Assembly (NCBI GenBank): GCA_947627625.1 | Contig: CANQWR010000002.1 | Coordinates: 222,072-286,071 of the forward strand | DNA: 64,000 nt | Direction: 5' to 3' | Origin: an uncultured Ruminococcus sp. | Lineage (GTDB): Bacteria; Bacillota; Clostridia; Oscillospirales; Ruminococcaceae | In this document: piece by piece, positions 43,661-52,168 of the stretch | How the letters are laid out: every line of letters begins with the position of its first letter | How positions within the stretch are numbered: position 1 is the stretch's first letter | Position numbers and translations under genes: made by a program | Notes under the pieces: generated by a model | Told to the model about the DNA's origin: nothing | Database searches by the model: none | Seen by the model: only the letters and a program-made list of their open reading frames with translations

Positions 43661-43820
43661 TTGGGAGTTGGGGGGCGTTGCCCCCCAAGCCCCCTGTTAA
43701 GTCTGAGGGGCAGGGGGCTTTGCCCCCTGAACCCCCATTGGGGGCTCTGCCCCCAAACCCCCGTCGGGGGGAAGAATCCCCCCGAACCCCCCATGATGAT
43801 CTCCTGTTTCAAATTTGGGG
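43661..43820 (+). repeat. Mosaic GC-hairpin intergenic repeat, locus I
   Basis: GGGGGGCGTTGCCCCCC module, TTAAGTCTGAGGGGC, then the standard chain through GGGGGGAAGAATCCCCCC to CCATGATGATCTCCTGTTTC. From here to 43985 nothing else is recognizable. Confidence 0.88.
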
Positions 43821-43985
43821 CAGAGGGCAGAGTTCCACCAAATCCCAAGGCGAGCCTTAGTAAATTATAATTTTTCAAGATGTCTGTTATAATATTATAA
43901 AACTTTGCGGAGAATTTGAAAAGAGCGTTATTTTGTACTATTTATCGGACAATATGTTTTTCTGCCGAAAAAGACATTCCAAACG

Positions 43986-44252
43986 TCATATCGGAGTGTA
44001 TATGACAAGATACAACATCGCACCAATCACGGCGACAAGAGCCGTGCAGAGACATATTGTTGTAAGTCCCGAGAGAGTCTTTCGCCTGCCGTACTGTCTG
44101 CCGAGATTTTCTATATATTTGTCCGTCTCTCTTTTGGGAAGTTCATCGGGCAAGTCGCTGACTTCAGGTCTGAGGTAAAAGACAGCCCTCTCAAAATAAA
44201 GACTGTCGGGATTGTTCACTTCGATTATCTTCTTGTTTACTCCTTTTATCAT
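43986..44252 (-). CDS. Small membrane protein, unknown function
   Basis: 88 residues: a polar N-terminal part (SLYFERAVFYLRPEVSDLP) and one C-terminal transmembrane helix (about 60-84, LTTICLCTALVAVIGAMLYLV). CAGGGAG lies 8 nt before the start. Could be a tail-anchored regulator; no family is recognized. Confidence 0.6.
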   Translation of the reverse strand: MIKGVNKKIIEVNNPDSLYFERAVFYLRPEVSDLPDELPKRETDKYIENLGRQYGRRKTLSGLTTICLCTALVAVIGAMLYLVIYTPI

Positions 44253-44374
44253 AAATACACTCCCTGAATAATAATATAATTTATAACTTATTTTGAACCG
44301 GGTTTTTGCTCTTGGACTTTTGTTATTGAACGTCAGCAGACAGGGGACTTAACCACCGAACCCCAAAAATAGAA

Positions 44375-44535
44375 ACAGGAGATTGTTATGGAGAGGAAGA
44401 AAACGTCCAGACCTCCAAAACTGAAACAGTAGAATATAATGGGGGTTCGGGGGGATTCTTCCCCCCGACGGGGGTTTGGGGGCAGAGCCCCCAATGGGGG
44501 TTCAGGGGGCAAAGCCCCCTGCCCCTTATCGTTCA
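44375..44535 (-). repeat. Mosaic GC-hairpin intergenic repeat, locus J
   Basis: Inverted copy. The flank includes GAAAACGTCCAGACCTCC, which recurs at locus K, then TGAAACAGTAGAATATAATG, the hairpin chain and CCCCTTATCGTTC. Elsewhere in 44253-44634 no gene is seen. Confidence 0.88.
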
Positions 44536-44634
44536 TATAAAAGTCTCCTGTCGTTCTACTAAAAAAAGTCTCTCTCCCGGTAAAATAATTATAGGATATT
44601 TTTTCCGTATTATTCAGGCTGTGCGATATTTGTC

Positions 44635-45459
44635 TCACTGAATTGAGACTTCTCCCGAAGTGCGTATATAGTGGAATAGATATTGTTGAGCGATACCGGC
44701 GTAGTTCTGCACAAAATCGGGCAAGCCGTCGGGATAGAATTTCTCCATAACTCTCTTTATCCAGACATCAACGGGAAACGCTTCCGTGCGGTGCATACCG
44801 TACAGGAGTACGCACTCCGCCACTTTTGTCCCCACTCCCTTTATTTTTTTGAGTTCAGCCCTTGCGGACTCCAAAGACATTCCCGAAATTTTGTCAAGAT
44901 TGACTTCTCCCGAATTGACTTTTTGAACAGCGTCACATATGTACTTTGCCCTGAAACCGCTCCTCAGGTAGTCAAGAGATTCGGGAGTTTCCCATGACAT
45001 ATCATTAGCGGAGGGAAATCTGCCGTCATAGTGACTGCAAAGTCTGTCGATAATGCCCTTTATGCGTGGGATATTGTTATTCTGTGAGATTATGAACGAT
45101 ATAAGGCACTCCCAGCTGTTCTGTCTGAGAAGTCTTATACCGTCGGCGTATTTACAGGCTTTTGCGAGAGTTTCGTCCTGTGAGAATATTTTTTTGAGTT
45201 CGGAATAGTCCGTGTTCAGGTCGAAATAGTCAGCCCATATGTTCAGAAAATCGCTTTCGGACGTGTCGTGCAGGACAAAAACATTTTTCTCTGTCTGTGA
45301 GACGGTGAGTTTTTTATTGAGGAAACTGCCCGAGTAGGTGCAGGGGAAATCGGATTTAATTTTTTTCCACCTGAAAGCCTGTCCGCAGTCGAGAGTTTCA
45401 TCGAGGTCAAAATCCGACTGTGAGAGCAATATGTTATTATTTTTAATTTCATAATCCAT
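44635..45459 (-). CDS. ogg: 8-oxoguanine DNA glycosylase (OGG type, HhH-GPD)
   Basis: 274 residues. The N-terminal OGG domain has LDETLDCGQAFRWKK; the core has SQNNNIPRIKGII, and the helix-hairpin-helix LKKIKGVGTKVAECVLLYG with the catalytic Lys, followed by FPVDVWIKRVM containing the catalytic Asp. Removes 8-oxoguanine and cleaves the abasic site. The alternative, a 3-methyladenine glycosylase, is less likely given the GQAFRW motif. No partner genes nearby. Confidence 0.9.
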   Translation of the reverse strand: MDYEIKNNNILLSQSDFDLDETLDCGQAFRWKKIKSDFPCTYSGSFLNKKLTVSQTEKNVFVLHDTSESDFLNIWADYFDLNTDYSELKKIFSQDETLAKACKYADGIRLLRQNSWECLISFIISQNNNIPRIKGIIDRLCSHYDGRFPSANDMSWETPESLDYLRSGFRAKYICDAVQKVNSGEVNLDKISGMSLESARAELKKIKGVGTKVAECVLLYGMHRTEAFPVDVWIKRVMEKFYPDGLPDFVQNYAGIAQQYLFHYIRTSGEVSIQ

Positions 45460-45502
45460 GATTTTTACCCTCCGTAATAAATTATAATTTATTTTATTTA
45501 GG

Positions 45503-45760
45503 ACCTGGGGCTTTACCCCCTGAACCCTGAACGGGGTTCACCTCCGTATTCCCAAAATGAAACAAGAGACTATTATAGAGCGGGAGAAAACGTCCAGACT
45601 TCCAAAATTGAAACGGTAGATCATCATGGGGGGGTCGGGGGGATTCTTCCCCCCGATGGGGGTCTGGGGGCAAAGCCCCCAGTGGGGGTTCAGGGGGCAA
45701 CGCCCCCTGCCTCCTATCGTTCTTACTCCTTGTTCTTACTCCTAATCATTCACATAAAAG
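45503..45760 (-). repeat. Mosaic GC-hairpin intergenic repeat, locus K
   Basis: Inverted copy preceded by an extra GGGGCTTTACCCC module and the GAAAACGTCCAGACTTCC flank shared with locus J. Ends CCTATCGTTCTTAC. Lies between divergent ogg and the alarmone synthetase gene; the remaining 45761-45883 holds only the leader of the latter. Confidence 0.87.
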
Positions 45761-45883
45761 TCCACAATCGTCCCCCCCTGAAAATAAATTTTTTCATAAA
45801 AATTTCACCTGTTGTTCATATTGAATATTGATATTTCTGTTATCATTGGCACAGACTAAAATTTTGAAAGGAATGCTTTTTAC

Positions 45884-46579
45884 ATGAATGAAAGTCAGAT
45901 AGAGTTTTTTGCAGATACGCTCACAAACGTGCCTGCCATAGTCGACAGTGGCAGTAAGAGACAGGTTGATTTTGCCATGAACTTTCTGAAACTCATGCAA
46001 CTCAGTCACCTGTACGAATCGGCGATAAAAGTCGTCAAGACGCACCTTGACATTCTGAGTGAGGAGTTCAGCGTGAGATTTCAGAGAAATCTGATACACA
46101 GTGTTGAGCAGAGAGTTAAGTCTCCCGAATCCATAATGAACAAACTCCGAAAAAAAGGGCTTCCCACAACGCCCGAGTCCGCACAGAAAAATCTCCTTGA
46201 CATAGCGGGTATAAGAGTGATATGCTGTTATATATCGGATATATACAACATAGTGGACTTACTTTGCAGGCGTGATGACTACATCATAATCAAGCAGAAG
46301 GACTACATAAAGAACCCCAAACCAAGCGGTTACAGGAGTTACCACATGATTATAAACGTCCCCGTACATCTCTCCGACAAGAAGTACTACGCCCCTGTTG
46401 AGATACAGATAAGAACTATAGCTATGGATTTTTGGGCAAGTCTCGAACATCAGTTAAAATACAAGACGAGTGCGGAGGTCACCCCCGAAATCTCACAGCA
46501 ACTTCTTGAGTGTGCGGAGAGAATAGCCCGTACCGACATGGAGATGCAGGAGATTTTTACAAAGATAAACAAACTCTGA
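45884..46579 (+). CDS. relQ: Small alarmone synthetase (RelQ/YjbM family)
   Basis: 231 residues with only the RelA/SpoT synthetase domain. NLLDIAGIRVICCYISDIY, the KNPKPSGYRSYHMI substrate loop, VEIQIRTIAMDFWASLEHQLKYK and the C-terminal helices define a single-domain (p)ppGpp synthetase. Lacks HD hydrolase and regulatory domains. AAAGGAATG is upstream of the ATG. Would make (p)ppGpp from GTP or GDP under stress; which subtype (RelQ or RelP) is inferred from length and motif. Confidence 0.9.
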   Translation: MNESQIEFFADTLTNVPAIVDSGSKRQVDFAMNFLKLMQLSHLYESAIKVVKTHLDILSEEFSVRFQRNLIHSVEQRVKSPESIMNKLRKKGLPTTPESAQKNLLDIAGIRVICCYISDIYNIVDLLCRRDDYIIIKQKDYIKNPKPSGYRSYHMIINVPVHLSDKKYYAPVEIQIRTIAMDFWASLEHQLKYKTSAEVTPEISQQLLECAERIARTDMEMQEIFTKINKL

Positions 46580-46639
46580 ATATTCGGGCAAAGCTGTCCG
46601 AAAAAGGACTGTATTAAATTTTTATTTGGACGTGATAAA

Positions 46640-47425
46640 TTGAATGTAATATTTTTTGACATAGACGGTACTCTCGTCACGGAGGACAGCAGAATGATTA
46701 TCCCCGACAGCACTATAAAAGCTGTCAGAATGACAAGGGAGAGGGGAAATCTTGCGTTTGTAAACACGGGCAGAACCGAATTTAACGTGAGCCGAGAAGT
46801 CAGGAATATAGGCTTTGACGGCTACATATGCGGTTGCGGTACATATATAGAGTACGGCGGGGAAGTGATTTTCTACAAAACGCAGGAACAGGGCTTTTGC
46901 CGTAAAATAGCGGATATTTGCAGGGAGTGTCTTGTTACACCCGTTTATGAAAGGCGTGAGGGCTATTTTTTTGACGACAGTGCTGTTTATAATTCAAAAC
47001 TTGACTATTTCAGAAAAATTTTCGTAAAAAGCGGAGTCCGTGACGACAGACAGCCCGAGGACTCCGATTTTGGTTTTGACAAGTTTGTAATATGGCGTAA
47101 TGAAAAGTCCGACATGAAAAAATTCAATTCGGAGATAGGAAAATATTTTGACATAATCGACAGGGGAGACGATTTTTTCGAGATGGTGCCGCTTGGGTTT
47201 TCAAAGAGTACGGCAATAGAGACTGTCCTTGAAAAATTTTCGATAAGTCCCGAAAACACCTTTGCGATAGGCGACAGCATGAACGACCTGCCCATGCTCA
47301 GGGCGGTAAAGCACAGTATAGCTATGGGCGGAGCGGAGAGGATATATCCGTATGTGTTATATATAACGACTCCGATTGAGGAGGACGGCATATATAACGC
47401 TTTGGAACATTTCGGGCTTATTTAG
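46640..47425 (+). CDS. HAD superfamily phosphatase (Cof type)
   Basis: 261 residues. FFDIDGTLV (motif I), the FVNTGR motif II region, a C2-type cap, and FAIGDSMNDLPML (motif IV) identify the Cof/IIB HAD group, which dephosphorylates sugar phosphates and related metabolites. The start is TTG 46640. The substrate cannot be told from sequence. The gene follows relQ by 60 nt and may be cotranscribed. Confidence 0.9.
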   Translation: MNVIFFDIDGTLVTEDSRMIIPDSTIKAVRMTRERGNLAFVNTGRTEFNVSREVRNIGFDGYICGCGTYIEYGGEVIFYKTQEQGFCRKIADICRECLVTPVYERREGYFFDDSAVYNSKLDYFRKIFVKSGVRDDRQPEDSDFGFDKFVIWRNEKSDMKKFNSEIGKYFDIIDRGDDFFEMVPLGFSKSTAIETVLEKFSISPENTFAIGDSMNDLPMLRAVKHSIAMGGAERIYPYVLYITTPIEEDGIYNALEHFGLI

Positions 47426-47426
47426 A

Positions 47427-47680
47427 GCGATATTAGAACGACATTAGAACGATAAGGGGCAGGGGGCTTTGCCCAAAAAATAATTTTCTTAAAATTATAT
47501 TTTTTTGGAGATTTAAGAATATTTATTAGAACGATAAGGGGCAGGGGGCTTTGCCCCCTGAACCCCCATTGGGGGCTCTGCCCCCAAACCCCCGCCGGGG
47601 GTTAAAAACCCCCGGACCCCCATAATTATTCTCATAGAGGAAACACCCCACGCCCAATGATAGAAACAACAGTCAATAGG
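47427..47680 (+). repeat. Mosaic GC-hairpin intergenic repeat, locus L, with internal duplication
   Basis: TTAGAACGATAAGGGGC begins at 47444 and again at 47526, so an 82-bp segment containing an AT-palindrome (AAAAAATAATTTTC / AAATTATATTTTTTT) has been duplicated or inserted inside the first GGGGGCTTTGCCCCC module. The chain ends with GGGGGTTAAAAACCCCC and CCATAATTATTC. Confidence 0.86.
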
Positions 47681-47713
47681 AGGTCAGGGAGTGAAACCCA
47701 CAGTCGCTTAAAT

Positions 47714-48793
47714 TTATATCAATTTTCTCTCGTCACAGTACTCACACTCAAGGAGCGTACCGCCTGCCGTGCGGAAACTTTTCGGGAGATACTCCTCGTG
47801 ATTTGTTATACAGCGTGGGTTGTCGCACCTCACATTCTTGTAAATTTTTCCCCTCAAAGTTTCGGAGGACTTCTTTTCACGGAGCATAGTCATAATAAGA
47901 GCCATTCGGACGTACACGCCGTATTTAGCTTGGGTGAAGTACATAGCTCTGGGGTCTGAATCGACATCGACAGTTATCTCGTCCACTCTCGGCAAAGGGT
48001 GCAGGACTATCATATCTTTTTTGGCAAGTTGCATTTTCTTTCTGTCGAGGACGTAAGTATTTTTCTGTGCGAGGTACTCCTCCACACTTGCAAAACGCTC
48101 CTGTTGTATTCTGGTCATGTAGAGTACATCGAGTTCACCTATAGCCTCTTCGAGAGTGTTGACTTCCGTAAAAGTACTGCCGTTTGCGGTTATTATATCT
48201 TTTATATATGCAGGCATACCGAGTTCGGGAGTAGATATAAAGACAAATTTGTTGTCACTGAAAACGCTGAGAGCCTTGCAGAGGGAGTGGACAGTCCTGC
48301 CGTTTATCAAATCTCCGCACATTCCGATTGTCAGACCGCTTAAAGTCTTTTTCTCTATTTTGAGTGTCAGCAAGTCCGTGAGAGTTTGCGTGGGGTGGAG
48401 GTGTCCGCCGTCACCTGCATTTATAACACAGCAGTCTGCCGTCAGGGAAGCCACTTTTGCAGAGCCTGCAAGAGGGTGTCTTATAACGAGAATATCCGCA
48501 TAGTTGCTGACTATTTTGGTGGTGTCCTTTATAGTTTCGCCCTTTGAGACGGACGAATTTGCGGGATTGTCAAAGCCGATAATCTGACCGCCCAGACGTA
48601 TCATAGCGGTCTGGAAGGACATCTGCGTCCTTGTAGAGGGTTCATAGAAAAGAGTAGCCATAATTTTTCCATCGCACTCGTGAGCGAATTTTTCGGGATC
48701 ATTTTTTATCTCCTCTCCCAGTTCAACGACTTTCTGCCACCATGAGACGGAGTAGTCGCTCAGGTCAATAAGGTGCTGAAATTCAGAAGTCAT
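47714..48793 (-). CDS. pyrB: Aspartate carbamoyltransferase with C-terminal PyrI-like zinc ribbon
   Basis: Second step of pyrimidine synthesis. From ATG 48793 (GGAGGT upstream) 359 residues, about 50 more than a plain PyrB. The catalytic part has PSTRTQMSFQTAM, HPLAGSAKVAS and the HPLPRVDEI signature. The C-terminal extension GKIYKNVRCDNPRC-IT, then FRTAGGTLLECEYC, resembles the zinc domain of the regulatory chain PyrI (C-x4-C ... C-x2-C) without its nucleotide-binding domain. No pyrI gene follows. Suggests a self-contained enzyme whose zinc domain stabilizes or links catalytic trimers. Confidence 0.92.
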   Translation of the reverse strand: MTSEFQHLIDLSDYSVSWWQKVVELGEEIKNDPEKFAHECDGKIMATLFYEPSTRTQMSFQTAMIRLGGQIIGFDNPANSSVSKGETIKDTTKIVSNYADILVIRHPLAGSAKVASLTADCCVINAGDGGHLHPTQTLTDLLTLKIEKKTLSGLTIGMCGDLINGRTVHSLCKALSVFSDNKFVFISTPELGMPAYIKDIITANGSTFTEVNTLEEAIGELDVLYMTRIQQERFASVEEYLAQKNTYVLDRKKMQLAKKDMIVLHPLPRVDEITVDVDSDPRAMYFTQAKYGVYVRMALIMTMLREKKSSETLRGKIYKNVRCDNPRCITNHEEYLPKSFRTAGGTLLECEYCDERKLI

Positions 48794-48841
48794 AAATTTT
48801 TTTACCTCCATAAATTTTTGTATTATTATAATTTTTATATA

Positions 48842-48881
48842 GGGAAACTCCGTCACTGCTTTGAATGTGGCAGAGTTTCCC
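48842..48881 (-). terminator. Terminator-like hairpin between asnB and pyrB
   Basis: GGGAAACTC at 48842-48850 pairs with GAGTTTCCC at 48873-48881. The minus-strand T run is broken (TATATAAAAATT), so it may be partial, allowing some readthrough into pyrB. Confidence 0.6.
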
Positions 48882-48889
48882 CCGAAAAA

Positions 48890-50761
48890 TCAGTAAGAGC
48901 CGTTATTTTCAAAGTACACCCTGTACCAGATAAGGAAAGTAAAGACAGTCCAGATTTTACGGCTGTTGTCGGCTTTGCCGTTTTTGTGGTCATCGAGGAG
49001 TTTCACAAGGGGAGCGGTGTTGAAAAATTTCTGTGAAATATCGCTCTCAAAAGCGGTCTTTACCAAATTGTAGTATTTTTCTTCCCTGAGCCACACTCTT
49101 ATAGGCACGGGGAATCCGAGTTTTTTCTTTGCGGCTGTGTCGGCAGTCTGTTCGGGAGTGTCCTGCTTTGCGGCAAGTCTCATGGCGTATTTTGTTATGT
49201 ATTTTGTCTCACTCGTTTTTTTGTCGTGGGTAACTCTGTACCTTGTGGGGATTTTTTCGGCAAGAGCCATGACTTCCTTGTCGAGGAACGGCACACGCAG
49301 TTCGAGAGAATTTGCCATACTCATCTTGTCGGCTTTGAGGAGAATATCGCCCATCATCCAGAGGTGCAGGTCAAGATACTGCATTTTCGTGACATCGTCC
49401 TGATTTTTTACACGGCTGAAATAGGGCTTTGTGATTTCGGTCGGGTCGGGAGCGTCGGTCTCTATACAGAGGATTTCCTTACGCTGTTCGGGTGTGAACA
49501 TATACGCATTTCCGATAAAACGCTCCTCAACGTCTTTGCCCTTTCTCACAAAGAAATTTACACCTCTGTGAGCGGGGAGTTTTTCCGCAATACTTCCTAT
49601 GCCCCTCTTTATGGGACGGGGGAGTTTGTCATAGAGAGTACCGTCGGGGTCGCTGTAGACGTTGTAACCGCCGAAAATTTCGTCCGCACCCTCCCCCGAG
49701 AGCACCACTTTGAGCTTTTCGGAGGCTATATTGCAGACAAAATACAGTGCAACGGCAGAGGGGTCTGCAAGAGGTTCGTCCATGTGGTACTGTATTTTTT
49801 CAAGATTTCCCCAGTACTCTTCCGGAGTTATGACCTTGCTTGTGTTCTCCTTGCCTATGGCTTTTGAGAAATTTTTCGCCCAACCTATTTCGTTGTATTT
49901 TTCGTCAGTGCCGAAACCGACCGTAAAAGTCTTGTCAACGTCCGCAATTGCAGCGACATAGCTTGAGTCCACACCGCTTGACAGGAACGAACCGACTTCC
50001 ACATCTGCAATTTTGTGAGCATTCACGGAGTCGTGAAAAGTCTCAGAAATTCTCTTTACCCACTCATCAAGTTCGGGTTTTTCGTCAGCGGAAAATTTAA
50101 CGTCCCAGTAGCGTTTTACAGTCATCTTGCCGTCTTTGTATATGAAGTAGTGGGCAGGCATGAGCTTGTAGACATTCCTGAAAAAAGTGTCTCTCGTGGG
50201 GGAATACTGAAAAGTCAGATAGTTTTCAAGAGCCTGTGTGTTGAGTTCCTTTTTGAAGTGAGGGTGTTCGAGGAAACATTTTATCTCCGAGCCGAACATC
50301 AGAGTTTTCCCCATTATTGCGTAATACATGGGTTTTATGCCGAAAAAGTCCCTCGCACCAAAAAGCTGTTTTTTATTCTTATCCCATATGACGAAAGAGA
50401 ACATACCTCTCAGCATATTGAGAATATCGGTCCCGTACTCCTCATAGCCGTGGACGAGTACTTCCGTGTCGGTGTTTGTGGTGAACCTGTGACCTGCCGA
50501 GATGAGTTTTTCACGGATTGACTTGTAATTGTAAATCTCACCGTTGAAGACTGTCACAACCGATTTGTCCTCATTGAATATAGGCTGGTCGCCCGAAGAG
50601 CTGATGTCGATTATACTGAGACGGCGGTGTCCGAGAGCAATATTTTCGTCTATGTACTCTCCCTCCGCATCAGGACCTCTGTGTCTTATTCTGTTCAGCA
50701 TTTTGCCGAGGACCGCATTTGAATTGTCAATGTTGTTTATAAATCCTGCAATTCCGCACAT
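48890..50761 (-). CDS. asnB: Asparagine synthase (glutamine-hydrolyzing)
   Basis: 623 residues from ATG 50761 (GGAGGTAAC upstream). The mature protein would begin with the N-terminal nucleophile Cys of MCGIAGFINN. Glutaminase domain (about 1-210) with GHRRLSIID and FNGEIYN; synthetase domain with the PP-loop LSSGVDSSYVAA and GEGADEIFGGY. Amidates aspartate at the expense of glutamine and ATP. Neighbour of pyrB, another aspartate consumer. The frame runs further upstream into repeat M, but that part is not protein-like. Confidence 0.95.
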   Translation of the reverse strand: MCGIAGFINNIDNSNAVLGKMLNRIRHRGPDAEGEYIDENIALGHRRLSIIDISSSGDQPIFNEDKSVVTVFNGEIYNYKSIREKLISAGHRFTTNTDTEVLVHGYEEYGTDILNMLRGMFSFVIWDKNKKQLFGARDFFGIKPMYYAIMGKTLMFGSEIKCFLEHPHFKKELNTQALENYLTFQYSPTRDTFFRNVYKLMPAHYFIYKDGKMTVKRYWDVKFSADEKPELDEWVKRISETFHDSVNAHKIADVEVGSFLSSGVDSSYVAAIADVDKTFTVGFGTDEKYNEIGWAKNFSKAIGKENTSKVITPEEYWGNLEKIQYHMDEPLADPSAVALYFVCNIASEKLKVVLSGEGADEIFGGYNVYSDPDGTLYDKLPRPIKRGIGSIAEKLPAHRGVNFFVRKGKDVEERFIGNAYMFTPEQRKEILCIETDAPDPTEITKPYFSRVKNQDDVTKMQYLDLHLWMMGDILLKADKMSMANSLELRVPFLDKEVMALAEKIPTRYRVTHDKKTSETKYITKYAMRLAAKQDTPEQTADTAAKKKLGFPVPIRVWLREEKYYNLVKTAFESDISQKFFNTAPLVKLLDDHKNGKADNSRKIWTVFTFLIWYRVYFENNGSY

Positions 50762-50821
50762 TTCCGTTACCTCCAATTCGGTTTTTGTAAGAAGTGTCTG
50801 ACCGCCTTTTGAGGGAAAACT

Positions 50822-51115
50822 TTGCCCCCAAGCCACAAAATTGAAACAGTAGAATATCATGGGGGTTCGGGGCGGGGTATGGGGTGTCCCCATTTTCAAA
50901 TCACCCCCCAGCGGGGTCAAGGGGCGGAGTTCCTTGTGGGGGTTCAGGGGGGAAGCCCCCTGCCCCTTAGACTTAAATGGGGGGCTTGGGGGGCAACGCC
51001 CCCCAACAGGGGGTGAAAAACCCGTTCAGTGGGCAAAGCCCCCTGCCCCTTAGACCTAAACGGGGGCTTGGGGGGCAACGCCCCCCAACAGGGGGCGAAG
51101 TCCCCAATCTTGGAC
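50822..51115 (-). repeat. Mosaic GC-hairpin intergenic repeat, locus M (composite)
   Basis: Three consecutive partial copies. The AAATTGAAACAGTAGAAT flank comes first, an unusual GGGGTATGGGGTGTCCCC section follows, then two tandem modules CCCCTTAGACYTAAA plus GGGGGGCAACGCCCCCC of about 85 nt. The gap continues to 51248 with AT-rich sequence and an RBS for the thioesterase gene; no other gene. Confidence 0.85.
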
Positions 51116-51248
51116 AGAACACTTCTGTTTTAGTTTTGTTTGTTTATATTTATACTGTGTGAGAGGGGCAAAGCAGTTCCCCCTACAGTATTATACTATA
51201 TTTTAGTTTCTTTTGCAACAAGATAAAAAAATAAAGGAGTAAATTTGT

Positions 51249-51695
51249 ATGAAAAAATTCTATCCGTACGAGAGAAAGGTCTTTTACTATGAGACCGACA
51301 AGATGGGCATAATGCACCACTCAAACTACATAAGAATATTTGAGGAGTCGAGAGTCGATTTTCTCAGACAGGCGGGTATGCCGTTTGAGAAGATAGAGGA
51401 ACTCGGACTGATGATGCCCGTGCTGTCCGTGGAGTGCCGTTATCTGCACCCGCTCAGATTTGACGAGACATTCGAGGTGTACCCCGTTGTGACTAAGTTC
51501 AACGGTGTGAAACTTGAAGTCGGCTACAGGGTTTACAGTCTCCAAAACGGCAATCTCTGTGCGGAGGGAAATTCCTCCCACTGTTTTACCGATATGAACA
51601 TGAAACCCGTGAGAGTAAAGAAAAATTTTCCGGAGGTGTACTCCGTTTTTGCGGAGAGGGTGGGCGTTGAACCCGTGAAAAGAGAGGATATTTGA
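51249..51695 (+). CDS. Acyl-CoA thioesterase (YbgC/4HBT family)
   Basis: 148 residues, hotdog fold. YYETDKMGIMHHSNYIRIFEE is the classical 4-hydroxybenzoyl-CoA thioesterase signature with the catalytic Asp and nearby His. Hydrolyses acyl-CoA thioesters; the natural substrate is uncertain. AAAGGAG stands 9 nt before the ATG. The gene precedes the DtxR-like regulator but that has its own promoter. Confidence 0.9.
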   Translation: MKKFYPYERKVFYYETDKMGIMHHSNYIRIFEESRVDFLRQAGMPFEKIEELGLMMPVLSVECRYLHPLRFDETFEVYPVVTKFNGVKLEVGYRVYSLQNGNLCAEGNSSHCFTDMNMKPVRVKKNFPEVYSVFAERVGVEPVKREDI

Positions 51696-51717
51696 GGATA
51701 TTTTTTGATAATATCTA

Positions 51718-51746
51718 TTGAATTTTTCAGAACTTTGTGATATAAT
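51718..51746 (+). promoter_or_regulatory. Promoter of the DtxR-murL-murD operon
   Basis: TTGAAT at 51718-51723, 17-nt spacer, TATAAT at 51741-51746 in TGTGATATAAT (extended -10). Confidence 0.78.
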
Positions 51747-51775
51747 GTTCATATATATTGTTGAGGAGGCTTGAA

Positions 51776-52168
51776 ATGGCAGTTACAGAGGCGGTTGAGA
51801 ATTACCTTGAGACTATACTTATACTCTCAAAAATTCAGCCCGATGTCCATGCGGTAGATATATGTTCATATCTCGGCTACTCACGTCCGACTATATCTAT
51901 CATACTTAAAAAAATGAAGTCCGAAGACCTTGTGAACGTGGACGGCGACAATCACATAACGCTCACGGAAAAGGGGAGAGATGTCGCTGAGAGAATATAT
52001 GACAGACACGACGTTCTGTCAAAATTTTTCATTATGCTCGGTGCGGACAAGAGACAGGCTGTTGAAGATGCCTGCAAAATAGAACACGACATTTCCGATG
52101 AGGTTTTTGAACTCATAAGGGAACACTATAAAAAATTGTCCCTTGAGAACGGAGGCAATAATGAGTGA
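51776..52168 (+). CDS. DtxR/MntR family metal-dependent regulator
   Basis: 130 residues: winged helix (about 1-65, LGYSRPTISIILKKMKSEDL and TLTEKG wing) and the dimerization part with RHDVLSKFF and DACKIEHDISDEVFEL. The metal ligands look more like the iron-sensing DtxR type (C-x2-E-H) than MntR (E-x2-E-H): Cys is present in DACKIEH; the first site residue (Asp in MntR, Met in DtxR) is Asn in VENYLET. There is no SH3-like domain. ATG 51776 has GAGGAGG upstream. Overlaps murL by 8 nt, an unexpected partner. Confidence 0.87.
   Translation: MAVTEAVENYLETILILSKIQPDVHAVDICSYLGYSRPTISIILKKMKSEDLVNVDGDNHITLTEKGRDVAERIYDRHDVLSKFFIMLGADKRQAVEDACKIEHDISDEVFELIREHYKKLSLENGGNNE

Noticed and set aside
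50762..50920. Upstream extension of asnB
   Set aside because: The asparagine synthase must start with Met-Cys so that Cys becomes the N-terminal nucleophile; upstream codons are repeat sequence.
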